Assembly (NCBI GenBank): GCA_003488105.1
Contig: DNMS01000021.1
Span: forward strand, 1 to 14,662
From: Rhodospirillaceae bacterium
GTDB taxonomy: Bacteria > Pseudomonadota > Alphaproteobacteria > Rhodospirillales_A > Casp-alpha2
Reading direction: 5' to 3'
DNA: 14,662 nucleotides
This document shows positions 7,724 to 13,898 of this stretch, one piece after another. Below the pieces are notes generated by a model. The model made no database searches. It was not told the DNA's origin and saw nothing but the letters and a program-made list of their open reading frames with translations. Made by a program: the position numbers and the translations under genes. Every line of letters starts with the position of its first letter. The first letter of the stretch is position 1.

Positions 7724-7912
7724 TTAGCGGAACAGCAATCCGTATAAATACAGGGCGAACGGCAAAATGACGCCGCCCACGATGATGAGCATGAACAGGG
7801 CAAAGCCCGTGATGTCATCGGCGCGCTGCCAGAATGACTTGGCGCCGGGGGCGGCGGCGTCCTGCAGCGTGACCGAAGGGGTCGGAGAGGGGGTGGAGGA
7901 TTGCGTCAACAT
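7724..7912 (-). CDS. Small single-span membrane protein, unknown function
   Basis: The 62-residue protein has a polar Ser/Thr/Pro-rich N-terminus (about 1-20), a short basic-amphipathic stretch (KSFWQRADD) and one long hydrophobic segment (about 34-60) ending in LLFR. The ATG has a GAAAGG ribosome site six bases upstream, which supports translation. I do not recognise the family. The layout, a soluble N-terminal tail and one C-terminal helix, suggests an inner-membrane anchor or a small partner of a larger complex, but this is inference. It lies downstream of the CEKC gene on the same strand, separated by about 250 bases and a strong hairpin, so it probably has its own promoter. Confidence 0.65.
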   Translation of the reverse strand: MLTQSSTPSPTPSVTLQDAAAPGAKSFWQRADDITGFALFMLIIVGGVILPFALYLYGLLFR

Positions 7913-8058
7913 GGTGTGCCTTTCTGAAAAGGGGCCATTCGTGGGAGGGCGATTTGGCCGATGGGTTGCGATAGAACGAATTCGGCAGGCCTAGGCGCAG
8001 GCAGGAAAGTCCATGGAACGCGGCCAGGAGGAATTTCCGCCATGGGGCGGTGCGGCGC

Positions 8059-8104
8059 TCGGGAACGGGGGGTGCGTCAGCGCGTCTACCGCTCCCGTTC
8101 CCGA
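8059..8104. terminator. Strong hairpin, terminator-like without a U-tract
   Basis: An 11-base perfect stem (TCGGGAACGGG at 8059-8069 with CCCGTTCCCGA at 8094-8104) encloses a 24-base loop. It lies 62 bases beyond the stop of the minus-strand CEKC gene and before the small membrane gene. It could end transcription of the former. No U-tract follows on either strand, so a processing or RNA-stability element, or a small RNA, is equally possible. Confidence 0.5.
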
Positions 8105-8166
8105 TGACGCCCTCCCAGGCGCGTTCCTGCAGGGCCGGACCACAGGCCCGTCCCCGCATTCCTCGA

Positions 8167-8439
8167 TCAGTTGGTGCGGATGGAAATCTTACCGCCGCGG
8201 ATCACGGCGACCTGGTCGCCCTGTACGCTGACGGCTTCGTCACCCAGCACGAGTTTGCATTTTTCGCAGAGGTTCGGAATGGTTTCGCCGGCGGCGATGT
8301 TCACCATTTCAGAGCCTTCGGAATCGGAAACCGTCAATTGGATTTCGGTTTCCTGCTCATTGGTCACGTCCACGGCCTTGGCCGGTGCGGCAAGAGCAAG
8401 CGCGATCACGACGGCGCCAATGAAGGGCAGGGCTTTCAT
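8167..8439 (-). CDS. Small exported beta-rich protein with CEKC motif
   Basis: The frame runs up to 8505, but the start is set at the ATG 8439 by a textbook GGAGGA ribosome site at 8444-8449. This gives 90 residues that begin with a clean signal peptide cut after AKA22. The mature chain is only 68 residues, acidic, and alternates short hydrophobic strands (EIQLTVSD, EMVNIAAG, CKLVLGDEAVSV, QVAVIRGGKISI), so an all-beta fold is likely. The only two cysteines form C-E-K-C (58-61). That spacing suits a disulfide, a redox pair or a metal site. I do not recognise the family. It is divergent from the LysR gene across an AT-rich control region, so LysR is the likely regulator. Confidence 0.8.
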   Translation of the reverse strand: MKALPFIGAVVIALALAAPAKAVDVTNEQETEIQLTVSDSEGSEMVNIAAGETIPNLCEKCKLVLGDEAVSVQGDQVAVIRGGKISIRTN

Positions 8440-8503
8440 GTATTCCTCCAAAAAGGGGTGGGTGTCCGTGATTGGACGGGGCGACTCTCGGAGAAAACAA
8501 AGC

Positions 8504-8547
8504 ATTTCTCAAACGAAATAAAATTATGGTTTATATCAAAAATTTCG
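8504..8547. promoter_or_regulatory. Candidate LysR operator with three ATTTC half-sites
   Basis: The intergenic region is sharply AT-rich compared with its surroundings. ATTTC (8504-8508) and GAAAT (8515-8519) form an inverted repeat with six bases between, and this contains the T-N11-A pattern of LysR boxes. A third half-site, ATTTCG (8542-8547), lies just before the LysR -10 element. This is the layout expected of a recognition site plus a second site that represses the regulator's own promoter. Binding is inference. Confidence 0.5.
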
Positions 8548-8550
8548 ATG

Positions 8551-8556
8551 TATAAT
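8551..8556 (+). promoter_or_regulatory. Candidate -10 element for the LysR gene
   Basis: A perfect TATAAT lies about 40 bases before the LysR ATG. The best -35 match is TTTATA at 8530-8535, with a short 15-base spacer, so that box is uncertain. An ATTTC half-site lies in the spacer, which would allow autorepression. Confidence 0.5.
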
Positions 8557-8596
8557 TCGCGCCGAGCCACCCCCCGATTTCCTCCGGAAACGCCCC

Positions 8597-9463
8597 ATGG
8601 ACATCAATCTTGCGCGTACCTTTCTGGCCATCTGCGAGGTCGGAAACTTCGTCAAGGCGTCGGAACGCCTCTACGTCACTCAGTCGACCGTAAGTACCCG
8701 GGTTAAGCTGCTGGAAGACCTGTTGGGGCAGCCGCTGTTTGTGCGCACCAAGGCGGGGGCGTCGTTGACGGCGGCGGGGGCGCAGTTCCGCCCGTTCGCG
8801 GAAAAACTGCTGCAGACCTGGGAGCAGGCGCGCCACAACGTCGGTCTGCCGACGGAATATTCCGCCCTTCTGACCGTCGGTGCCGAATTCACCTTGTGGG
8901 AACGCATGATGGTGCGCTGGATGTCCTGGGTCCGCCAGGCCCTGCCCGAGGTCGCCCTGCGCGCCGAGGTCGGCACCTCCGACACCTTGATGAGCCAGGT
9001 CGTCGAGGGCTTCATCGATCTCGCGGTCAGCTATACGCCGCAGCACCGTTCGGGGCTGGTGGTCGAAAAGCTGGCCCAGGACAGCTTGGTCCTGGTGTCG
9101 TCGGATCCGACGACCCGTGGTCCCTGGGACGCAAGTTACGTGTTCGTCGACTGGGGGGCCGAATTCCGCATGGAACACCTGGACGCTTTCCCTGATCTGG
9201 CGGCCCCGGCGCTGGCAGTCAGCTACGGGCCGCTGGCGCAGCAGCATATCCTGCGCGCCGGCGGGTCGGCCTATCTGCCCCTGCTAGCCGTGCGTCCGCG
9301 CCTGGAAGAAGGTGTGTTGCATCTGGTCGAAGGCGCCCCCGTCTTCCGCCGGCCGATCTTCATCGTGCATCTGGAAGGGGTCGATAATCCGCTGTTTCAG
9401 ACGGCGGTCGAGGGTCTGCGCAGCGCCGCCCGCGACGAGGCCGGCGACGATGGCGACACCTGA
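8597..9463 (+). CDS. LysR family transcriptional regulator
   Basis: The 288-residue protein opens with a typical LysR winged helix-turn-helix: LARTFLAICEVGNFVKASERLYVTQSTVSTRVKLLE, with the HTH at about residues 18-37, then GQPLFVRT. A linker helix (about 60-85) leads to the two-part effector domain (about 90-275). The effector-domain motif DLAVSY is present. Ligand specificity cannot be read from the sequence. It is transcribed away from the CEKC gene at 8439, with 157 bases between the starts holding LysR-box-like repeats. This is the classic arrangement for a LysR regulator and its target. The last ten or so residues are acidic and probably disordered. The stop codon lies inside a 14-base perfect palindrome (9457-9470). 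Confidence 0.93.
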   Translation: MDINLARTFLAICEVGNFVKASERLYVTQSTVSTRVKLLEDLLGQPLFVRTKAGASLTAAGAQFRPFAEKLLQTWEQARHNVGLPTEYSALLTVGAEFTLWERMMVRWMSWVRQALPEVALRAEVGTSDTLMSQVVEGFIDLAVSYTPQHRSGLVVEKLAQDSLVLVSSDPTTRGPWDASYVFVDWGAEFRMEHLDAFPDLAAPALAVSYGPLAQQHILRAGGSAYLPLLAVRPRLEEGVLHLVEGAPVFRRPIFIVHLEGVDNPLFQTAVEGLRSAARDEAGDDGDT

Positions 9464-9508
9464 TCAGGTGCCCGGATTGAGGTGATATCGGCAAATCCCC
9501 GCAATCCC

Positions 9509-9537
9509 TTGATTTTTACCCGGCTAGACGTCATGTT
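9509..9537 (+). promoter_or_regulatory. Possible promoter for the infA run
   Basis: TTGATT (9509-9514) and CATGTT (9532-9537) are separated by 17 bases, about 33 bases before the infA ATG. The -35 is fair and the -10 weak. Some promoter is expected here, because infA follows an unrelated LysR gene with a gap of 107 bases. Confidence 0.35.
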
Positions 9538-9570
9538 CTGGGGCGTTTCGGCCGAATTATTGGAGTGCTA

Positions 9571-9789
9571 ATGGCGAAAGAAGACGTTTTGGAGTTTACG
9601 GGCACGGTGACGGAACTGCTGCCCAACGCCATGTTCCGGGTCAAACTGGACAACGAACACGAAATCCTCGCCCATACGGCGGGCAAAATGCGCAAGCACC
9701 GGATCCGGGTGCTTGCTGGCGATCGCGTCAATGTTGAGATGACGCCGTACGATCTGACCAAGGGCCGGATCACCTTTCGTTTCAAATAA
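9571..9789 (+). CDS. infA: Translation initiation factor IF-1
   Basis: IF-1 binds the ribosomal A site during initiation. The 72 residues are full length and form the single S1/OB-fold domain of the family. [20 protein letters not shown], then [39 protein letters not shown] and GRITFRFK are all typical. The start is the ATG at 9571, not the in-frame GTG at 9565. It has GGAG seven bases upstream, and the protein then begins MAKED as in other bacteria. It heads the tight infA-maf-rng-yacG run, with an 18-base gap to the maf start. Confidence 0.98.
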   Translation: MAKEDVLEFTGTVTELLPNAMFRVKLDNEHEILAHTAGKMRKHRIRVLAGDRVNVEMTPYDLTKGRITFRFK

Positions 9790-9807
9790 AGCTTGGCGGA
9801 CATGCCC

Positions 9808-10398
9808 ATGGCTGGCCGCTTGATTCTCGCCTCGGCGTCGCCCAGGCGGCTGGATCTGCTGTCCCAGGTCGGGATCGTGCCGGCCGCCGTGGTGCCTGCC
9901 GATATCGACGAGACACCCCGGCCGGGCGAACAGCCGCGCGCGTTGGCACGACGCCTGGCCTCGGAAAAGGCCGCCGCCGTGGCGCGGGCCCATCCGGATG
10001 CCTTCGTCCTGGGCGCCGACACGGTCGTCGCTTGCGGCCGCCGGTCGCTGCCCAAGCCCGCCGACGCGGCCGAAGCACGGGGCTGCCTGGATTTGTTGTC
10101 CGGGCGCCGGCACCGGGTCATCGGCGGGGTCGCCCTGGTTTGCCCGGGCGGGCGGGTTGTGGTCCGCGATTCGGTAACGGCGGTGCAGTTCAAGCGTCTC
10201 AGCCGGGCCGAGGTTGATATGTACCTCGCCTCCGGCGAATGGCGGGACAAGGCCGGCGGCTACGCCATTCAGGGGCTTGCCGCGCTGTTCGTCACGGCGA
10301 TCAACGGCGATTACAACAATGTGGTCGGCTTGCCGCTCGCCCTCACGGCGGGACTGCTGACCGGCGCCGGGGCATGGTCCCCGGCGGGGAAAGGATAA
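9808..10398 (+). CDS. maf: Maf family nucleotide pyrophosphatase
   Basis: Maf/YhdE-type enzymes hydrolyse non-canonical or modified nucleoside triphosphates to monophosphates. The 196 residues contain [10 protein letters not shown] (5-14), the catalytic-region motif LGADTVV with Asp71, and KAGGYAIQG (148-156) followed by [13 protein letters not shown], all diagnostic. I set the start at the ATG 9808, which has GGCGGA seven bases upstream. An in-frame ATG at 9802 and a TTG at 9793 are possible but less well placed. Compared with relatives the sequence between the two motif blocks is ordinary, with no truncation. It is 18 bases after infA and 2 bases before rng, so all are probably cotranscribed. 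The protein is soluble and cytoplasmic. Confidence 0.94.
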   Translation: MAGRLILASASPRRLDLLSQVGIVPAAVVPADIDETPRPGEQPRALARRLASEKAAAVARAHPDAFVLGADTVVACGRRSLPKPADAAEARGCLDLLSGRRHRVIGGVALVCPGGRVVVRDSVTAVQFKRLSRAEVDMYLASGEWRDKAGGYAIQGLAALFVTAINGDYNNVVGLPLALTAGLLTGAGAWSPAGKG

Positions 10399-10400
10399 CC

Positions 10401-11801
10401 ATGCGCGCCGATACGATCCTGATCAATGCCGGGCCGGGCGAGATGCGCGTGGCGCTGCTCGCCAAGGGCGCGGTGGTCCAGGTTCTGTTCGAACGGGACA
10501 GTGACGAAGGTGTCGAGGGCGCGGTGTTCGCCGGCCGCGTGACCGCCATTAACCGCGACCTCAACGCCGCCTTCGTCGATATCGACGGGGCGGAACCGGG
10601 GTTCCTTGCCGCAGGCGACGCCCGGCAATCGGGCGACCAGCGCATCAAATCCATCACCGAAGCCGTCGGCGAAGGCGATAAGGTTCTGGTCCAGGCCGAT
10701 CGCGAAGCCATGGACGGCAAGGGCCCACGCCTGACCTGCCGTTTGGCGCTGACCGGCCGCTTCGTGACCCTGCACCTGGGGGGCGAGGGCATGAAGTTCT
10801 CGCGCTTTCTCGCCCCGGCCGAACGCAAGGAACTTGAGGTGCTCGAGGAAATCCTGCCCGGCGACTGCGGTCTGACCTTCACCCCCGCCGCCGGCGGGGC
10901 CGAGATCGCCCAGGTCTCCGCCGACCTGGACCGACTGCTGGCTCTGCGCGACGACGTCGATGCCGCCTTCGATGACACGGTCAAGGCGCCGGAGGCCTTG
11001 TTGGCGCCGCCCGACGCCATCGAGCGCGCCCTGACCCTGGCCGGGCCGCGCTGCCGCGTCATTTCCGACGATCCGGAGGCCCTGCGCCTGATCCGGGAAC
11101 TGGCCCCCGGCGTAAAGGCCGAGGCCTGGTCCGGCACAGCGCCGCTGTTCGAGGAATTCGGCGTCGAGGAAGCCCTCGACGGTGTGCTGTCGCCCGTGGT
11201 GCCCCTGCCGTCGGGTGGCCGGGTGATCATCAGCGAAACCCCGGCGCTCACGGCGATCGACGTCGACACGGGCCAGACCAAGGGCGGACCGCTCGGTTCC
11301 GGCTCGCCGCAGCGCCTGGCGGCCAAGGCCAACCGGGAGGCCGTGACCGTGATCGCCCGCGAACTGCGCCTGCGCAACCTGGCGGGCCAGATCGTCATCG
11401 ATTTCCTGGCCATGAAGGGCAAGAAGGAACGCCTGGAGGTGCTTGCCCAATTGCGCAGCGCGCTGGCCGGCGACCCGATCGAATGCCATGTCCTGGGCTA
11501 TACGGGGTTGGGTTTGGTGGAATTGACGCGCCGCCGCCGCGGCCCGTCCCTGACCCGCCTGCTGGCCCGCCCGGGGGGGCTGATGCCCGATCCCACGGCG
11601 GCGGGGCTCGCGGCGCTGCGCCGCGCCCTCGCGGTTCGGGGGGCGGTGATCCGCATCGCTTGCGCCGCCGACGTGGCCGATGCGCTGGCCGGGCCGCTCA
11701 AGGACGCGATGGATGACGCCAATGCCCGCACCGGCGAGGCGATCCGGGTGGAACGCGACGGCGCCCTCGGCCCCGGCCGGTTCGAGATTACGGAGGGCTA
11801 A
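10401..11801 (+). CDS. rng: Ribonuclease E/G family protein (short, RNase G-like)
   Basis: The 466-residue endoribonuclease would cleave single-stranded RNA, as in rRNA maturation and mRNA decay. An S1 domain is visible near the N-terminus ([20 protein letters not shown], 42-61). The catalytic core has the two metal-binding aspartates, Asp287 in TAIDVDTGQ and Asp334 in IVIDFLAMK, followed by [14 protein letters not shown] (371-384). The CPxC zinc-link of E. coli RNase E and G is not seen; the five cysteines (113, 156, 218, 362, 421) are scattered. No RNase E-type C-terminal scaffold is present, so this is the short form. The start ATG at 10401 follows AAAGGA. The open frame reaches upstream into maf, but that part is maf read out of frame. 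The gene is 2 bases after maf and 4 before yacG. Confidence 0.93.
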   Translation: MRADTILINAGPGEMRVALLAKGAVVQVLFERDSDEGVEGAVFAGRVTAINRDLNAAFVDIDGAEPGFLAAGDARQSGDQRIKSITEAVGEGDKVLVQADREAMDGKGPRLTCRLALTGRFVTLHLGGEGMKFSRFLAPAERKELEVLEEILPGDCGLTFTPAAGGAEIAQVSADLDRLLALRDDVDAAFDDTVKAPEALLAPPDAIERALTLAGPRCRVISDDPEALRLIRELAPGVKAEAWSGTAPLFEEFGVEEALDGVLSPVVPLPSGGRVIISETPALTAIDVDTGQTKGGPLGSGSPQRLAAKANREAVTVIARELRLRNLAGQIVIDFLAMKGKKERLEVLAQLRSALAGDPIECHVLGYTGLGLVELTRRRRGPSLTRLLARPGGLMPDPTAAGLAALRRALAVRGAVIRIACAADVADALAGPLKDAMDDANARTGEAIRVERDGALGPGRFEITEG

Positions 11802-11805
11802 CGCC

Positions 11806-12015
11806 ATGAGCGGGAAGACGGGCGCCAAGGTCGTGCCCCTGAAGCGCAAACCCTGCCCGATCTGCAAGAAGCCGCCGGTCACCGAATTCCTGCCGTTCTG
11901 CTCCAAGCGCTGCGCCGACATCGACCTCGGCCAATGGCTCGGCGAGGGCTATCGCATCCCGACCAACCAATCCCCCGAGGATCCGGACGCCGAGGATGAG
12001 TATACCGAGGATTAA
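11806..12015 (+). CDS. yacG: YacG zinc-binding protein (DNA gyrase inhibitor family)
   Basis: The 69-residue protein has the four zinc-binding cysteines of YacG: C17-P-I-C20 and C32-S-K-R-C36. The family motif [18 protein letters not shown] follows, and the tail is acidic (about 54-69). In E. coli YacG binds gyrase and inhibits its DNA binding; whether this protein does so is inferred from the family. The ATG has GGAGGG at 11792-11797, inside the end of rng, only 4 bases from the rng stop. It is the last gene of the infA run and is followed at once by a strong hairpin. Confidence 0.95.
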   Translation: MSGKTGAKVVPLKRKPCPICKKPPVTEFLPFCSKRCADIDLGQWLGEGYRIPTNQSPEDPDAEDEYTED

Positions 12016-12016
12016 A

Positions 12017-12046
12017 CCCCGCGCCGGGCCGACTGAAGGCGCGGGG
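12017..12046 (+). terminator. Hairpin after yacG, probable terminator
   Basis: A nine-base perfect GC-rich stem (CCCCGCGCC at 12017-12025 with GGCGCGGGG at 12038-12046) and a 12-base loop start two bases after the yacG stop. No clear U-tract follows, so termination may be incomplete or Rho-assisted. The tRNA gene downstream has its own promoter. Confidence 0.65.
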
Positions 12047-12099
12047 CGATGTCCTGAAATCCTTGGAAATCCGCGTGGAAATTCCCCGCGCACCCGCGC

Positions 12100-12128
12100 T
12101 GGACAGGGCCTCTGATTTCTTCTATAAG
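12100..12128 (+). promoter_or_regulatory. Promoter for tRNA-Phe
   Basis: TGGACA (12100-12105) and TATAAG (12123-12128) are separated by exactly 17 bases, each with five of six consensus positions. Transcription would start near 12135, giving a leader of about 47 bases before the mature tRNA. Confidence 0.7.
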
Positions 12129-12181
12129 CCACGTCTTGCCAACGGGCGGTGGCCTTTCAGGCCGTCGCCGACGCACGGTTT

Positions 12182-12257
12182 GCCCAGGTAGCTCAGTTGG
12201 TAGAGCATCGCACTGAAAATGCGGGTGTCGGTGGTTCAAATCCGCCCCTGGGCACCA
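12182..12257 (+). tRNA. tRNA-Phe (anticodon GAA)
   Basis: The 76-base gene folds into a full cloverleaf. The acceptor stem is GCCCAGG with CCTGGGC, and the D arm has GCTC/GAGC. The anticodon stem TCGCA/TGCGG encloses the loop CTGAAAA, which gives GAA. The T arm is GGTGG-TTCAAAT-CCGCC, with one G-T pair in the stem. The discriminator base is A and CCA is encoded (12255-12257). It follows yacG, as in many alphaproteobacteria. Confidence 0.97.
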
Positions 12258-12310
12258 TTCTCTCCCCAACATATTGATTTATCACTGCGTTTCCGGCGCA
12301 GGGCCCCTTC

Positions 12311-12339
12311 GTGCGCCGCCCGTTATGGGCGCGGGGCAC
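12311..12339. terminator. Hairpin downstream of tRNA-Phe and the dioxygenase operon
   Basis: GTGC (12311-12314) pairs with GCAC (12336-12339), and GCCC (12318-12321) with GGGC (12327-12330) around a GTTAT loop, with imperfect pairing between. It lies between converging transcripts and may help end one or both. No U-tract is seen. Confidence 0.35.
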
Positions 12340-12354
12340 GGATAGAACGCCACC

Positions 12355-12390
12355 CCTGCGCGACCCGCTAAGGCCAGCGGGTCACGCGGG
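12355..12390. terminator. Long hairpin between converging transcripts
   Basis: An eight-base perfect stem (GACCCGCT at 12362-12369 with AGCGGGTC at 12376-12383, loop AAGGCC) is extended past a single C-A mismatch by six further pairs (12355-12360 with 12385-12390, one of them T-G). It begins 28 bases beyond the stop of the minus-strand dioxygenase gene. It is probably the terminator of that operon, although no U-tract follows. Confidence 0.55.
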
Positions 12391-12417
12391 GCGTCATCGT
12401 CGGAAAGATGGTGAGGC

Positions 12418-13044
12418 TCAGGCGGCCGGCAGCGTCGCGCGCACGGTCGCCGAACGGTCCCAGAGGTTCGGCACGCTGGTCGCGGAATAGCCCGAGACGA
12501 AGGGTTTGATCTCGTCCGTTTCCGGCTTGAACACATGACGCGAGACCGCGCCGATATTGGCGCCGTAGACGTGGATGCTGATCGACGGCTTGTCGGCGAA
12601 GGAATTTTCGACGACGTGGATGTCGCCGATGGTCGGCGACACGGCTTCGACCTGGCCGGGTGTCAATTCGGCCCAGTCCCCCACCTGATGCAGCTTGCCC
12701 TGGGCGTCCTGTTCGAAGCGGATTTCCTTTTCCGCCCCCCGCAGCATGCCGATCAGGCCCCAGACCATATGGTCGTGGACGGGCGTCTTCTGCCCCGGGC
12801 CCCAGACGAAGCTGACGACCGAAAAGCGTTCCAGCGGGTCGGCGTGCAAAAGGTACTGCTGATAATACTCGGGATGGGGCTGGGCGAATGCCTCGGGCAG
12901 CCAGTCGTCGCGGGACACCAGCGTGCCCAGCAGCTTGCGGCCTTCGGCGATCAGGGTTTCTTCGGCGTCGGTCTTGGAAACAAGGTTGGTCATGGCGATG
13001 ACGAAATCGCGCAGCGGCGCGATGGAGTCGGGGGAAGCGGTCAT
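12418..13044 (-). CDS. Cupin thiol dioxygenase, probably 3-mercaptopropionate type
   Basis: The 208-residue non-haem iron enzyme belongs to the cysteine dioxygenase family. Iron ligands are visible as His90 and His92 in TPVHDHMVWG, and His158 in SISIHVYG. In mammalian CDO an Arg (in YTRNLV) binds the cysteine carboxylate. The aligned segment here reads YQQYLL, placing Gln63 at that position, which is the pattern of bacterial 3-mercaptopropionate dioxygenases. The cysteine of the mammalian Cys-Tyr crosslink also appears absent (WGLIG follows the HxH). I therefore favour oxidation of 3-mercaptopropionate to 3-sulfinopropionate, though cysteine remains possible. The ATG at 13044 overlaps the stop of the IclR gene as ATGA and has GGAAGG upstream. 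It is the last gene of a three-gene operon. Confidence 0.88.
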   Translation of the reverse strand: MTASPDSIAPLRDFVIAMTNLVSKTDAEETLIAEGRKLLGTLVSRDDWLPEAFAQPHPEYYQQYLLHADPLERFSVVSFVWGPGQKTPVHDHMVWGLIGMLRGAEKEIRFEQDAQGKLHQVGDWAELTPGQVEAVSPTIGDIHVVENSFADKPSISIHVYGANIGAVSRHVFKPETDEIKPFVSGYSATSVPNLWDRSATVRATLPAA

Positions 13045-13898
13045 TCGGATGCCTTCCGTTTTTCTTTCTCTTGGAGGATGGGGCGGCCGGGGGCCAGGGG
13101 AATCGATGAGGCGGTGGCGCCGATGGCGCAGGGATCGATCGGTGCCGGCGGCGCCGTATCGCCGGCCAGGGCGCGTTCGACGGCGTCCGCGGCCTTGGTG
13201 ACCTCGGCACCCAACGCCTTGAAGCGGCCCGGGCGCAGGCGTTCCGCCGGGCCCGAAACGCCGATGGCGGCGATCACGCCGCCGGCCGGATCGTGGATCG
13301 GGGCGGCCACGCCGCAGACCGTTTCCTGCCATTCGCCGGCGTTGACGGCATAGCCGCGCGTGCGGATGCCCGCCATTTCCTGAAGGAAGGCCTCGGCGTC
13401 GGTGATGCTTTTGGGCGTGTAGGCGTGCAGGTTTTCAGCCAGCGCGCCAAGCGCCGCCTCGCCCAAGGCGGCCAACATGGCCTTGCCCGTGGCGACGCAG
13501 CGCGCGGGGGCGCGGCCGCCGATCGCGGAATAGGCGCGTACCGGCTCGGGGCTTTCCAGCTTGTGCAGATAGACCACCTCGTCCCCGTCGAGGACCGAAA
13601 GATGGACGCTTTCCCGGGTCCGCGCGAGCAGTGCCTCCATGGCCGGCAGGGCCAGTTGGCGGAGGTCCAGATGAGTGAGCATGGCCGTGCCCAGTTCCCA
13701 CAGGCGGATCGCTGCCGCATAGGTGCCGGTGGCGGCGTCGCGCCGGACGTAGCCCAGTTCCGTCAGGGTCTGCAGCAGGCGGTGGGCGTTGCTTTTGCCC
13801 AGGTCGACCCGGGCCGCCAGTTCCGACACGCCGAGCGCGCGGTCGCTATGGGCCAGCACTTCCAAAAGCGCCATGCCGTTGACCAGGGTGTTGTTCAT
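13041..13898 (-). CDS. IclR family transcriptional regulator
   Basis: The protein is 285 residues from the ATG at 13898. That start overlaps the CoA-transferase stop as ATGA and gives MNNTLVNGMALLEVLAH, the usual IclR opening. An upstream ATG at 13922 is less likely. The N-terminal winged HTH spans about residues 1-60 (LGVSELAARVDLGKSNAHRLLQTL). The effector-binding domain (about 75-245) shows SVLDGDEVVYLHKLES, GGRAPARCVATGKAMLA and GVAAPIHDPAGGVIAAIGVSGP, all typical. IclR regulators usually sense a small organic acid and control nearby catabolic genes. The C-terminal 40 residues are Pro/Ala-rich and probably disordered. It sits between the two enzyme genes, so it is likely to regulate its own operon. 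Confidence 0.93.
   Translation of the reverse strand: MNNTLVNGMALLEVLAHSDRALGVSELAARVDLGKSNAHRLLQTLTELGYVRRDAATGTYAAAIRLWELGTAMLTHLDLRQLALPAMEALLARTRESVHLSVLDGDEVVYLHKLESPEPVRAYSAIGGRAPARCVATGKAMLAALGEAALGALAENLHAYTPKSITDAEAFLQEMAGIRTRGYAVNAGEWQETVCGVAAPIHDPAGGVIAAIGVSGPAERLRPGRFKALGAEVTKAADAVERALAGDTAPPAPIDPCAIGATASSIPLAPGRPILQEKEKRKASE

Noticed and set aside
7815..8159. 114-codon minus-strand frame between the CEKC gene and the small membrane protein
   Set aside because: It overlaps the 62-residue gene in another frame and the strong hairpin, has an Arg/Pro-rich composition, and shows no convincing ribosome site.
9457..9470. Perfect 14-base palindrome CACCTGATCAGGTG over the LysR stop codon
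   Set aside because: A 14-base perfect palindrome is expected about once by chance in a window of this size, and no second copy was seen; it is at most a weak hairpin.
10311..11921. 536-codon open frame on the minus strand opposite rng
   Set aside because: It is antisense to maf, rng and yacG, which all have clear family motifs; the composition is low-complexity Gln/Gly/Ala/Arg.
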